Below, one piece after another: positions 51,532 through 60,447 of a stretch of 64,000 nucleotides of DNA. The stretch is taken from contig NZ_JANQDU010000001.1 of NCBI RefSeq assembly GCF_024723735.1, positions 682,001 to 746,000 of the forward strand. Reading direction: 5' to 3'. The notes under the pieces were generated by a model. It searched no databases and was not told where the DNA came from. It was given only the letters and a program-made list of their open reading frames with translations. This DNA comes from Frigidibacter sp. ROC022. Lineage in GTDB: Bacteria > Pseudomonadota > Alphaproteobacteria > Rhodobacterales > Rhodobacteraceae. How positions within the stretch are numbered: position 1 is the first letter of the stretch; every line of letters begins with the position of its first letter. The position numbers were made by a program, and so were the translations under genes.

Positions 51532-52741
51532 CGCCCGCCTTTCCCTGCTGGACCGCTTCCGCGCGCTGCGCCGGACGCAATTCGGCACCTTCGTTCCCGT
51601 GCTGTTCGCCCTTGCGGTGATCTGGGGCTACTTCGGCCTCGTGATGCCGCTCTACGACCTGGCGACCGGTGCGGCAGATAGTTTTCGCGTGATCTTTCTA
51701 AGTCCGCGCAACATCTACAACCTGTTCATGCAGTCCTCGGTCATCGCGACGCTGGCGGTGGGCATCACTGTAGTCTTGTTGCTGGGCGATATCGACTTGT
51801 CGGCCGCGGCGACCGCGGGCGTCTGCGCGGCGCTACTGGGCGTGCTGGTGCTGGCCGGGGTTCCGGGTTGGCTGGCCTGTTTGATCGTCATGGCGATCGG
51901 TACCCTGATGGGATTGGCCCAGGGCCTGCTGGTGGCCTATGTCGGTATTCCCGCCTTCGTGGTCACGCTGGCCGGCCTGCTTGGATTCCAGGGGCTGATG
52001 CAGAAGATCCTGCCGACCGGGAACCTGAATGTCAGCGACCCCTTCGTGCGCGGATTCGCGCGGGTTCTGATCCCCGACCTGTGGGGTGTCGCGCTTGGGA
52101 TTGTGGTGGTGGCACTCTTTGCCTACGGGAGCCTGCGAAAGCAGATGAAGCGTCGGGCCCGGGGGCTTGAAATCGATAGCCCGCTGGCCCTGTGGGGACA
52201 GGTTTTCCTGTTCGGGGTCATCGTGATCTCGGTCATCCTGACGCTGAACGCCTATCGCTCGCTGCCTCTGCTGCTGGTGCTGCTTGTCGGCATTACCGGC
52301 CTGCTGGGATGGATCACCACATCGACGCCTTTCGGTCGTGCCCTGTTTGCCGTGGGCGGCAATGCCGAAAGCGCACGGCGAGTAGGAATGAAGGTCAAGC
52401 GCATCCGCGCGGCAGGATTCGGCATCGTCGGGTTGATGGCGGCGATCGGCGGGATTTTCGGCGCCTCGCGCTATGGCTCGGTCTCCTACACGGCCTTTGC
52501 CGGCGGTTCGCTGCTACTGGAAGCAATCGGGGCGGCGGTTATTGGCGGTACGTCCCTGTTTGGCGGGCGCGGGTCGGTCTGGAACGCGATCCTTGGTGCG
52601 CTGGTCATCGGGTCTCTCGGCAACGGTCTGGACCTGACCGGAGCGAGTGCGGCCGACAAGCTGATGGTGTCCGGCGCCATACTGCTTCTGGCTGTTGCCA
52701 TAGATGCAGTTTCCCGCGGCGACTCTGCAGGTAGCCGATAG
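51521..52741 (+). CDS. Sugar ABC transporter permease (BPD_transp_2 family)
   Basis: 406 aa from the ATG at 51521, with about 10 hydrophobic segments. Contains LAVGITVVLLLGDIDLSAAATAGVCAALLG and GRALFAVGGNAESARRVGMKV, typical of XylH/RbsC permeases. The length matches XylH (about 390). It completes the importer with the preceding two genes. Confidence 0.93.
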   Translation: MQPDARLSLLDRFRALRRTQFGTFVPVLFALAVIWGYFGLVMPLYDLATGAADSFRVIFLSPRNIYNLFMQSSVIATLAVGITVVLLLGDIDLSAAATAGVCAALLGVLVLAGVPGWLACLIVMAIGTLMGLAQGLLVAYVGIPAFVVTLAGLLGFQGLMQKILPTGNLNVSDPFVRGFARVLIPDLWGVALGIVVVALFAYGSLRKQMKRRARGLEIDSPLALWGQVFLFGVIVISVILTLNAYRSLPLLLVLLVGITGLLGWITTSTPFGRALFAVGGNAESARRVGMKVKRIRAAGFGIVGLMAAIGGIFGASRYGSVSYTAFAGGSLLLEAIGAAVIGGTSLFGGRGSVWNAILGALVIGSLGNGLDLTGASAADKLMVSGAILLLAVAIDAVSRGDSAGSR

Positions 52742-52754
52742 GAGGACGATGATC

Positions 52755-53186
52755 ATGCAATCCGATATCGAACTGCTGACAGCGATCCTGGACCAGTTGA
52801 TCCCGGCCAATCCCGATCGCGCCATTCCCGGCGCCGGGCAGCTTGGACTGGCGTCCGGCCTCATCGAAGCGACCGAACCGACCCTTGCTTCGGCGATCAG
52901 GGCGTTGCTCTCGGAGGTGCGAGCGCAGCCCGGCGAGGTCTCGCCCAGGCTCGTCTCCCGGTTGGAGAAGGACCGCCCGGAGGACTTTAGGCAACTGCTG
53001 AGCGCCGTCTACATGGCCTACTACAGCCGTCCCGACATGCGCGAAAAGCTGGGCGTCGGGGCGCATCCGGTGCATCCGAAGGGCTATCCAGTGGATCGGG
53101 AACCGCCCGAGCTGATGAAACGGCTGACCGCCCCGGTTCGGGCGCGTGGGCCGATCTATCGAGATCCGACGGGAGGTGCAGCATGA
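52755..53186 (+). CDS. Gluconate 2-dehydrogenase subunit 3-like protein
   Basis: 143 aa from the ATG at 52755, nine bases after GGAGG (a second ATG two codons upstream is possible). The segment LLTAILDQLIPANPDRAIPGAGQLGLASGLI and the C-terminal YYSRPDMREKLGVGAHPVHPKGY resemble gluconate_2-dh3 (Pfam DUF/Gluconate_2-dh3) proteins. Those usually carry a Tat signal; none is seen here. Its stop overlaps the GMC gene by 4 bp, so it should be the small subunit of that enzyme. Confidence 0.75.
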   Translation: MQSDIELLTAILDQLIPANPDRAIPGAGQLGLASGLIEATEPTLASAIRALLSEVRAQPGEVSPRLVSRLEKDRPEDFRQLLSAVYMAYYSRPDMREKLGVGAHPVHPKGYPVDREPPELMKRLTAPVRARGPIYRDPTGGAA

Positions 53187-54802
53187 GCCATGAACCGGTA
53201 GATGTCCTGATCATCGGAGCCGGCGCGTCGGGCGCGGCGATCGCCTGGTCGCTTCTCGAGACGCGCATGCGGATCCTGTGCCTGGAACAGGGCGGCCACC
53301 TGCCCGACAGAGACTTTCCTTCACGCCGCGAGGACTATGAACTGGCCCGTTATGCCGAGTTCTCCTGCGATCCCAACGTGCGACGGCAACCGCAAGACTA
53401 CCCGATCAATTCGAACGACAGCTGCATCACACCGGTCAACTGGAACGGTGTCGGTGGCTCGACCATCAATTTCCTCGGGCATTGGCCACGGATGCGGCCT
53501 TCGGACTTCCGCACCCGGACGCTGGATGGCGTCGGAGAGGACTGGCCGCTCGACTACCACACCCTTGCCCCGTTCTACGACATGAACGATGCCAACACCG
53601 GCGTCTCCGGTCTTGCGGGCAATCCGGCATACCCTGAGTACAAGCCACCCCTGCCGCCGATTCCGATTGGCAAGCTCGGACAGACCCTGGCGCAGGGGTT
53701 CAACAAGCTGGGTTGGCATTGGTGGCCTTCGGATGTCGCCATCCTCAGCGAGGATCGCGACGGACGACAGAAATGCGTCAACGCGGGCACCTGCGATCTG
53801 GGCTGTGCGGCGGGCGCGAAGGGCGGAACCAATTTCACTTACTGGCCGATCCTCGAGAATGCCGGGGTGGAACTGCGCACCAGGTCCCGGGTCCGGGAAA
53901 TCCTGGTCGATCAGCGTACGGGCCTTGCCTCCGGCGTGCTGTATCACGGGGCGGACGGGCAGTTGCACGAACAGAAGGCCGAAATGGTGGTCGTCGCCTG
54001 CAACGGGATCGGCACACCGCGGCTGTTGCTCAACTCGCGTTCCGGCCTGTTTCCCGAGGGGCTTGCCAATCGCTCGGGCATGGTCGGCAAGAACCTGATG
54101 TTCCATCCGTTGATCGGGGTCACGGGGGTCTTTGACGAACCCATGCTGGGGCATGAGGGGCCGATGGCCTGCTCAATCCTCAGTCAGGAGTTCTACGAGT
54201 CCGACCCTTCGCGCGGTTTCGTGCGGGGCTATGGGCTGCATTCGGGCCGCTCCACCACGCCTATGACCTATGCGCTTGGCGGCTATGGTATCGACGACCC
54301 GATCCCCTGGGGGGCGGCGCACCGCGAGATCATGGATGAGATCTATCCCTATCTCGCCGGGCTCACCATCGTGTCCGAGGATCTGCCGGAAGAAGAGAAC
54401 TGCGTCACTCTCGACCCGGAACTGACCGACAGTGACGGCATCCCGGCCCCGAAGATTACCTATCGACTGGGCGAGAATACCCGGCGGATGCTGGAACATG
54501 GCGAGGCCCGTGCCAGTGAGGTGCTGCGGGCCGCCGGCGCCCGTAGGATTCTGTCGAAGGGGGATGGAAAGGTCTGGTGGCGGGCAGGGTGGCACCAGAT
54601 GGGCACATGCCGGATGGGCAATGATCCCGAGCGGTCGGTTGTGAATAGCTGGGGGCGCAGCCACGATGTCAAGAACCTGTTCATCGTCGATGGGTCGATC
54701 TTCGTGACGGCCGGTGCTGTGAACCCGACATCGACCATCCAGGCGCTGGCTCTCTATGTCGGCGACCGGATCAAGACCAATATCGCCAACCTTTTCGACT
54801 GA
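53183..54802 (+). CDS. GMC-family FAD-dependent oxidoreductase
   Basis: 539 aa. N-terminal FAD dinucleotide motif LIIGAGASGAAIAW (about 9-22), NWNGVGGSTINFLGHWPRM, and the C-terminal GMC_oxred_C region with WHQMGTCRMG (active-site His) and NPTSTIQALALY. It resembles gluconate 2-dehydrogenase or fructose/glucoside-3-dehydrogenase flavoproteins. It probably oxidises the imported sugar or sugar acid. No signal peptide, so a cytoplasmic location is predicted unless export is carried by the partner. Confidence 0.88.
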   Translation: MSHEPVDVLIIGAGASGAAIAWSLLETRMRILCLEQGGHLPDRDFPSRREDYELARYAEFSCDPNVRRQPQDYPINSNDSCITPVNWNGVGGSTINFLGHWPRMRPSDFRTRTLDGVGEDWPLDYHTLAPFYDMNDANTGVSGLAGNPAYPEYKPPLPPIPIGKLGQTLAQGFNKLGWHWWPSDVAILSEDRDGRQKCVNAGTCDLGCAAGAKGGTNFTYWPILENAGVELRTRSRVREILVDQRTGLASGVLYHGADGQLHEQKAEMVVVACNGIGTPRLLLNSRSGLFPEGLANRSGMVGKNLMFHPLIGVTGVFDEPMLGHEGPMACSILSQEFYESDPSRGFVRGYGLHSGRSTTPMTYALGGYGIDDPIPWGAAHREIMDEIYPYLAGLTIVSEDLPEEENCVTLDPELTDSDGIPAPKITYRLGENTRRMLEHGEARASEVLRAAGARRILSKGDGKVWWRAGWHQMGTCRMGNDPERSVVNSWGRSHDVKNLFIVDGSIFVTAGAVNPTSTIQALALYVGDRIKTNIANLFD

Positions 54803-54809
54803 GGGCCAG

Positions 54810-56270
54810 ATGGAATTCCCGACAGAGATGTATATTGACGGTGCCCTGGTGGCGGGGGGCGGCCGGAAGGACGTGGTGAACCCCGCCACCGAGGAACTGA
54901 TCGCAACCGTCGCCACCGCCAGGCTGCCAGAGGCCGAACTTGCTTTGCAGGCGGCCAAGGCTGCTTTCCCGGGGTGGGCGCGGGCACCGATCTGCGAGCG
55001 CCAGGGCTGGATGCGGCGCCTGCGGGACGAGGTGATCGCCGAGGAAGAGCTGCTGCGCAGCTGCGTCCACCACGAAATGGGTAAGCCCTGGGCGCAGACG
55101 CATGAGGATTGGGACCGCCTTGTCGTCTCGCTCGACTACTATGCAGAGGAGATCGCACGGGTCGCCGACATCGGCCTTGTGGACCGGGCCGGAACCCACA
55201 GCCACCGGCTGGTGCATGAACCCGCCGGGGTGGCCCTTGCCTTCCTGGCCTGGAACTTCCCGCTTCTGAACCTGGCTTTCAAGATCGGTCCGGCGATGGC
55301 GGCGGGTTGCCCGATCATCATTCGTCCTTCCGAGGCCACACCGGTCTCGGCCTATGCCGTCGGGATGCTGTGCGAAAGGATCGGGCTGCCCCGCGGGGTT
55401 GTGCAGATCCTCTGCACTGACGGATACGATGTGGCTGATGCGCTGACGGCCTCGACCATTCCGGCGGTGGTGACGCTCATTGGATCCACCAAGACCGGGC
55501 AGCACATCATGCGGGCCGGCGCGACCTCGATCAAGCGCTACTCAATGGAACTGGGCGGCAACGCGCCGGTTCTCGTCTTTGGCGATGCCGACCTGGATCT
55601 GGCCGCCGACGTGATCTGCGGCGTCAAGTTCTCGAATGCCGGCCAGATCTGCGTCTCTCCCAACCGGGTCTTCGTGGCCGAGTCGGTACACGCGACATTC
55701 CGCGAGAAGCTGCGCAGCCGGGCGCAGGCCGCCAGGGTCGGCTTCGATCGCCACCAGGACATCACCACGGGCCCGCTCATCGACGGTCGGGCCTGGACCC
55801 GGATCAAGGGGTTGATCGACAGCGCGGTGGCAGAGGGCGCGACGCTGCTGGCGGGCGGCGGCAGGCCGCCGCATCTGAACAAGGGCCATTACATCGCGCC
55901 GACGGTGCTCGACGGCGTCACCGAGACAATGGATGTCTACCGCCAGGAAACCTTCGGCCCCATCGTCAGCGTGATCCCCTTTGCTGACGAGTCGCGGCTT
56001 CTGGAGATGGCCAACGACTGCGACGAAGGCGGGCTGACCGCCTATCTGTTCACACGCGACCTGTCACGGGCCGAGGCCTGGGCAGGTCGGCTTCGCTACG
56101 GCGAAATCCAGATCAACGGGGTGAAATACGACATCGACCTGCCGCATGGCGGGATCGGCCAATCCGGACTCGGGCATGATTGCTCGCCCTTGGCATTGCA
56201 CGACTATCTGGTGGTGAAACGGATAACCCGCGCGCTGGACACGAGCCGCTTCGAGAGGCTGAACGCATGA
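54810..56270 (+). CDS. NAD(P)-dependent aldehyde dehydrogenase
   Basis: 486 aa from the ATG at 54810. Catalytic Cys281 (GQICVSPNR), general-base Glu247 (MELGGN) and Asn149 (AWNFP) are all present. The cofactor-binding KPSE motif reads RPSE here. In this operon it may oxidise alpha-ketoglutaric or a related semialdehyde made at the end of a Weimberg-type pathway; that is inferred from context. Stop overlaps the next gene's ATG by 4 bp. Confidence 0.9.
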   Translation: MEFPTEMYIDGALVAGGGRKDVVNPATEELIATVATARLPEAELALQAAKAAFPGWARAPICERQGWMRRLRDEVIAEEELLRSCVHHEMGKPWAQTHEDWDRLVVSLDYYAEEIARVADIGLVDRAGTHSHRLVHEPAGVALAFLAWNFPLLNLAFKIGPAMAAGCPIIIRPSEATPVSAYAVGMLCERIGLPRGVVQILCTDGYDVADALTASTIPAVVTLIGSTKTGQHIMRAGATSIKRYSMELGGNAPVLVFGDADLDLAADVICGVKFSNAGQICVSPNRVFVAESVHATFREKLRSRAQAARVGFDRHQDITTGPLIDGRAWTRIKGLIDSAVAEGATLLAGGGRPPHLNKGHYIAPTVLDGVTETMDVYRQETFGPIVSVIPFADESRLLEMANDCDEGGLTAYLFTRDLSRAEAWAGRLRYGEIQINGVKYDIDLPHGGIGQSGLGHDCSPLALHDYLVVKRITRALDTSRFERLNA

Positions 56271-57433
56271 AGATCATCAGGGTTACCAGCCACGTCCTGC
56301 AATACGACCTGCCGGAAGAGCTTGGCTACTCGCAGCAGTTCTATTCCCGGCGCACGGCACATCTGGTGGAGATCGAAACAGACGAGGGCATAACCGGGTG
56401 GGGAGAGTGCTTCGGCCCCGGAAACGTGGCGCTCGCCAACAAGGGGATCGTGGAGAAGGTCATCCAGCCGATGGTGCTGGGCGACGACCCGATGGACCGT
56501 GACGTTATCTGGCACAAGGTCTACAACCTCCTGCGCGACCACGGCCAGAAGGGCATGCCTATGCAGGCGCTGTCGGGGGTGGATATTGCGCTTTGGGACA
56601 TTGCGGGCAAGGTCGCGGGCCTGCCGCTGCACAAGCTCATCGGTGGGGCACATCGCGACCGGATCTCGGCTTACGGTTACGGCATGATGCTCAAGCGGGA
56701 AAGCATTGAGGATCACGTCATGCGCTTCCGTGACGAGGCGGCGGCGATCATCGGCATGGGCTTTGTTGCCACCAAGATGAAGGTCGGACTGGGGCCGCGC
56801 GCCGATGTGCGCATGTGCGAAGCGGTGGCCGTCGGGACCGGCGACGCGGGCCGCTTCATGGTCGATGCCAATCATTGCTACACAACATCGGACGCGTTCT
56901 ATGTCGGTCGGGCGCTGGAAGATCTGGGGGCCTACTGGTTCGAAGAGCCGATCGCACCAGAAGATTTGGACGGCTACCGCGAGCTACGGTCTGGCCTGAA
57001 GGTCAACATCTCCGGCGGCGAGGCCGAATTTAACCGCTGGGGTTGGCGCAGTATCCTCGAGAACCGGGGGCTCGACATCGCACAACCGGAGGTCTGCGCC
57101 CTTGGCGGTATCAGCGAGTATTTGCGTGTCCTGACGCTCTGCCACGCCCATTTCACCCCCGTGATCAACCATGTCTGGGGCTCTGCCGTGGCGGTCGCCA
57201 CCAACCTGCACCTGCTGGCCGCCATGCCAGCGCTGCCGGGCGGGCTGACGCCGTGGGAGCCAATGCTGGAGTTCGACACCACCCACAACCTGTTTCGCGA
57301 CGAACTGCTGAAGGAGCCGCTGGACATTCGGGGCCAGGTTGCCCGCAATCACGGGATGGTTGCGATCCCCCAGGGGCCCGGCCTTGGCATCGAACCCGAC
57401 CGGGAATTCATCCGGGCCTACGAGGTCGCGTAG
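56267..57433 (+). CDS. Enolase-superfamily sugar-acid dehydratase (mandelate racemase/muconate lactonising type)
   Basis: 388 aa. Catalytic residues visible: KxK at K170/K172, metal ligands Asp200 (VDANH), Glu226 (FEEP), Glu252 (GGEAEF), and His302 (INHVWG). The KxK-plus-His arrangement fits sugar-acid dehydratases such as those acting on galactonate, fuconate or xylonate. It would convert the aldonate to a 2-keto-3-deoxy acid in the pathway suggested by this operon. Last gene of the unit. Confidence 0.9.
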   Translation: MKIIRVTSHVLQYDLPEELGYSQQFYSRRTAHLVEIETDEGITGWGECFGPGNVALANKGIVEKVIQPMVLGDDPMDRDVIWHKVYNLLRDHGQKGMPMQALSGVDIALWDIAGKVAGLPLHKLIGGAHRDRISAYGYGMMLKRESIEDHVMRFRDEAAAIIGMGFVATKMKVGLGPRADVRMCEAVAVGTGDAGRFMVDANHCYTTSDAFYVGRALEDLGAYWFEEPIAPEDLDGYRELRSGLKVNISGGEAEFNRWGWRSILENRGLDIAQPEVCALGGISEYLRVLTLCHAHFTPVINHVWGSAVAVATNLHLLAAMPALPGGLTPWEPMLEFDTTHNLFRDELLKEPLDIRGQVARNHGMVAIPQGPGLGIEPDREFIRAYEVA

Positions 57434-57449
57434 CTCGGCCAAGGCCGAG
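57434..57449 (+). terminator. Probable terminator of the sugar operon
   Basis: CTCGGCC (57434-57440) and GGCCGAG (57443-57449) directly abut the stop codon, giving a perfect palindromic stem. No T-tract; it lies between convergent genes. Confidence 0.35.
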
Positions 57450-57480
57450 GATTGGCACGGGTTGCACTCGTGGTGGCGGA

Positions 57481-58419
57481 TCACGGGGGCACGGGCAATT
57501 CCGGGCTTGCCGGATCGAATGCGACCGCCGGCCCGAGACGCTTGATCAGGAAGTCGATGAAGAGACGGGTCTTGGGGGTCAGCACGTTCGAGCGCGGATA
57601 GACCAGCCACAGCACCGACCGATCGTTCAGCCGCCAATCGGGCAGGACCTGCAAAAGCCGGCCGGAACGGATTTCATGCGCGGCGCTCCAGAGCGAGTTG
57701 ATCGAAAGCCCCGCACCGGCGATGGTCGCTTCGCGCTGTGCATCGCCGTCATCCACGATGGTGCGGCAGACCATCCTGGCCGGGTCCAGCAGGGCCACTG
57801 CGCCCGAGGCATGGATCAGTTCCCGCGCACCCGCATCGCTCCAGGCGATGAACCTGTGCCCCGCGAGGTCCTGGACAGTCGCGGGTGTTCCGTGGGTCTC
57901 GAGATAGGCCGGCGAGGCGCAGAGAATCCGCTTGTCCTCTGCCAGTTTGCGGCCCCTGAGGCTGCTGTCGGTCAAGGGCGCGCTGCGCAGCGCAAGGTCG
58001 AAGCTGCCCTCGATGGCATCGAACTGCTTGTCGGACAGGCGAAGATCCAGCGTGAGATCGGGGTAGAGGGCCTGGAACTCCGGCAGAAGCGGCATGATGT
58101 GCAGCTGTGCGAAACTGCTGGGGGCGGCAAAGCGCAGGGTGCCTATCGGGCCGGTTTCCGATCCGCCAAGCGCGGCCCGGGCAGCATCCGCCTGGGCAAG
58201 GATTTCGCGTGCATAGGGCAGGAAATCCGCCCCCTCCAGCGACAGGGTCACCTTGCGGGTGGTGCGGTGCAGGAGTTCGACCTCAAGTTCGTTCTCCAGC
58301 TTCGCAAGCCGTGCGCTGGCAACCGCCGGCGCCAGGCCAAGCTCACGGCCGGCCGCGCTGATGTTGAGCCGTTCGGCCGCCATGACGAACAGGCGCAGGC
58401 TGTCGGTGTCCATTGTCAT
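57481..58419 (-). CDS. LysR family transcriptional regulator
   Basis: 312 aa. N-terminal HTH (DSLRLFVMAAERLNISAAGRELGLAPAVASARLAKLENELEVELLHRTTRKVTLSLEGADFLPYAREIL) and an LTTR substrate-binding domain (about 95-300, with TLRFAAPSSFAQLHIMPLLPEFQ and LRGRKLAED). Divergent from the nitroreductase gene, which it most likely controls through the 101-base shared promoter region. Confidence 0.93.
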   Translation of the reverse strand: MTMDTDSLRLFVMAAERLNISAAGRELGLAPAVASARLAKLENELEVELLHRTTRKVTLSLEGADFLPYAREILAQADAARAALGGSETGPIGTLRFAAPSSFAQLHIMPLLPEFQALYPDLTLDLRLSDKQFDAIEGSFDLALRSAPLTDSSLRGRKLAEDKRILCASPAYLETHGTPATVQDLAGHRFIAWSDAGARELIHASGAVALLDPARMVCRTIVDDGDAQREATIAGAGLSINSLWSAAHEIRSGRLLQVLPDWRLNDRSVLWLVYPRSNVLTPKTRLFIDFLIKRLGPAVAFDPASPELPVPP

Positions 58420-58520
58420 TATATCCGAAAGACGAAAACTGAACTCTGATATGCGCCAATTTTCTGCGATCTCACAAGTGATATCTGGGTCGGGACAACA
58501 CCATTCCGATGGAGCCGACC

Positions 58521-59228
58521 ATGAACGCGATCACCGATGTTACCCGGGACATTCAGGCGCAGATCCTTGATGCCTTCAATTTCCGTCATGCGACCAAGGT
58601 CTTCGATCCGACGCGAAGGATCGACGATTCCGCCTTCGAGACCATCCTCGAAGCCGGGCGTCTGTCGCCGACATCCTTCGGTCATGAGCCGTTCAGGGTG
58701 CTGGTGATCCAGACCCCGGAAAAGCGCGAGCTGTTCCGGGAGTTCTCCTGGGGTGCCAACGGCATGATGAACGGCTCCAGCGGCCAGCTGGGCACGGCCA
58801 GCCATTTCGGCATCATCCTTGCCGGCACCGCCAGGACGATGGCGGCCGGGTCGGAGTACCTGCAGAACCACTATCGCACCGTCAAGCAGTTGCCGGACGA
58901 GGTGATCGAGGGATTCAACGGTGCCTACGGCAAGTTCCAGACGGTGGATCACGGCATCACGACCGACCGCGAGATCACCGACTGGTCCGGCAAGCAGGCC
59001 TATATCGTGCTGGCCAACATGATGACGGCCGGGGCGCTCATGGGCATCGACAGCTGCCCGATCGAAGGTTTCGACATGGGCCGCACCGTCGAAACCCTGG
59101 AAAATCATTTCGGCATCGATACCACCCGGTGGAAACCGGCGGTGATGTTCGCCTTCGGCTACCGCGCCAGGGAGCCGGAATTCCCCAAGACCCGGCGCAC
59201 GATGGAAGACACCGTCACCTGGTTCTGA
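58521..59228 (+). CDS. Nitroreductase-family NAD(P)H oxidoreductase
   Basis: 235 aa from the ATG at 58521. FMN-binding and active-site pattern: FNFRHATKVFDPTRRIDDSAFETILEAGRLSPTSFGHEPFRVLVIQ, YIVLANMMTAGALMGIDSCPIEGF, and FAFGYRAREP. Close in form to NfsB-type enzymes that reduce quinones and nitro compounds. Regulated presumably by the divergent LysR. An ATG 12 bases upstream is possible. Confidence 0.9.
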   Translation: MNAITDVTRDIQAQILDAFNFRHATKVFDPTRRIDDSAFETILEAGRLSPTSFGHEPFRVLVIQTPEKRELFREFSWGANGMMNGSSGQLGTASHFGIILAGTARTMAAGSEYLQNHYRTVKQLPDEVIEGFNGAYGKFQTVDHGITTDREITDWSGKQAYIVLANMMTAGALMGIDSCPIEGFDMGRTVETLENHFGIDTTRWKPAVMFAFGYRAREPEFPKTRRTMEDTVTWF

Positions 59229-59416
59229 GCGATCCGGTGCGGATGTCCCGGGGCGGCAAGATGGGCCTGCGCACGACGAAGCTCCTGTTCTGGATCATGA
59301 GCAGGACGCCGATGGGCCGGACTGCCGAAACAGCGGCCTACCCGATGGGCGGTTCCGCCAGGGCAGGGGGGCAGGCCGGGCGGCCGGGGGAGTCTCGCGG
59401 ATTTCGGGGCAGGCGT

Positions 59417-60337
59417 CTATTCGACCCAGGCCGTTCCCGGCTCGACCTTAGCGCAGAAGTCGGCGGCGACCGTGCGGCTGGTCTCGACCACGGCACGGAT
59501 CGTGTCTTGCTGGGTGAGGCCCTGATAGGATGCGATCACGGGCATCGCCGGGAAATGCTTGGTGACGTTCAGCGCGCAAAGCTTCCCGGTCTTCAGTTCG
59601 CGCCGGATCGTGACCGCAGGCAGCGCCGCCACGCCGAAGCCGTCGATCAGCAGGTTGACGATGGCATAGAGCGAGTTGCAGCTGGTCAGGTTGGCGGCCA
59701 GCAGCTTCTCGTCGTGGAAATAGGGGGCGATCATCAGAAAGGGCGGCGATGCCTTGGGGAACGAGATGATCGGGAGCCGTGCCAGGTCTCCGGGCGTGTA
59801 GCGATGGCCGGGGTCGATCAGCCGCGGCGACCCGGCCCAGATCATCTGCAGCGTGCAGGGCGAGAAACTGCGAAATCCCTCGTCAACCAGTGACTGGATC
59901 GCGAAGGCCACGTCGAAACGGTCGTTCTTCAGGCCGGCGAGCAGCGGCGCGGTGCCATCGACCGTCAGTTCGATCTGAACGCCGGGGAACTGCGCATGCA
60001 GCCTGTCGATGAGGTCCGGCATCCATGTCGCGGCCACCGTATCGATGGCCCCCAGACGCAGGGGCGCGGCCCGGACCACTGGAGAGCCGGACAGCTGGGC
60101 CGAGACCTTGTCGAGTTCGTCGAGAGCCGTCTCGAACCCTTTCAGAACCAGTTCTCCGGCATCGGTCAACCGAAACACGCCGTCGCCGCGCTCGATCAGA
60201 CGGCGGCCATATTCGCGCTCGATCGCGGCGAGGCGGCTGGAGACGGCCGGCTGCGTGGTGTTCAACTCCTCCGCCGCGCGCCGGAAATTGCGGGTCCGGG
60301 TCAGCACGACAAAGGTCCGCATGTCGATTGTGCGCAC
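59417..60337 (-). CDS. LysR family transcriptional regulator, linked to an ABC import operon
   Basis: 306 aa from the GTG at 60337, which has GGGAGG five bases upstream; an earlier in-frame ATG gives a low-complexity extension. HTH region FVVLTRTRNFRRAAEELNTTQPAVSSRLAAIEREYGRRLIERGD, then the LTTR effector domain with MPVIASYQGL near the end. It lies downstream of and in the same direction as the ABC operon, with a 110-base gap. Likely regulates that operon. Confidence 0.92.
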   Translation of the reverse strand: MRTIDMRTFVVLTRTRNFRRAAEELNTTQPAVSSRLAAIEREYGRRLIERGDGVFRLTDAGELVLKGFETALDELDKVSAQLSGSPVVRAAPLRLGAIDTVAATWMPDLIDRLHAQFPGVQIELTVDGTAPLLAGLKNDRFDVAFAIQSLVDEGFRSFSPCTLQMIWAGSPRLIDPGHRYTPGDLARLPIISFPKASPPFLMIAPYFHDEKLLAANLTSCNSLYAIVNLLIDGFGVAALPAVTIRRELKTGKLCALNVTKHFPAMPVIASYQGLTQQDTIRAVVETSRTVAADFCAKVEPGTAWVE

Positions 60338-60447
60338 CTGCGCCTCCCGTGGGACACGGGCGGTGCCTGACCTCAAGCGTCGTTCTGGCCCCGCGTCCTT
60401 TCCCGGCAATGATAGCCCTGTCGCACCCCGGCGCAAGTCGCCCTGCC

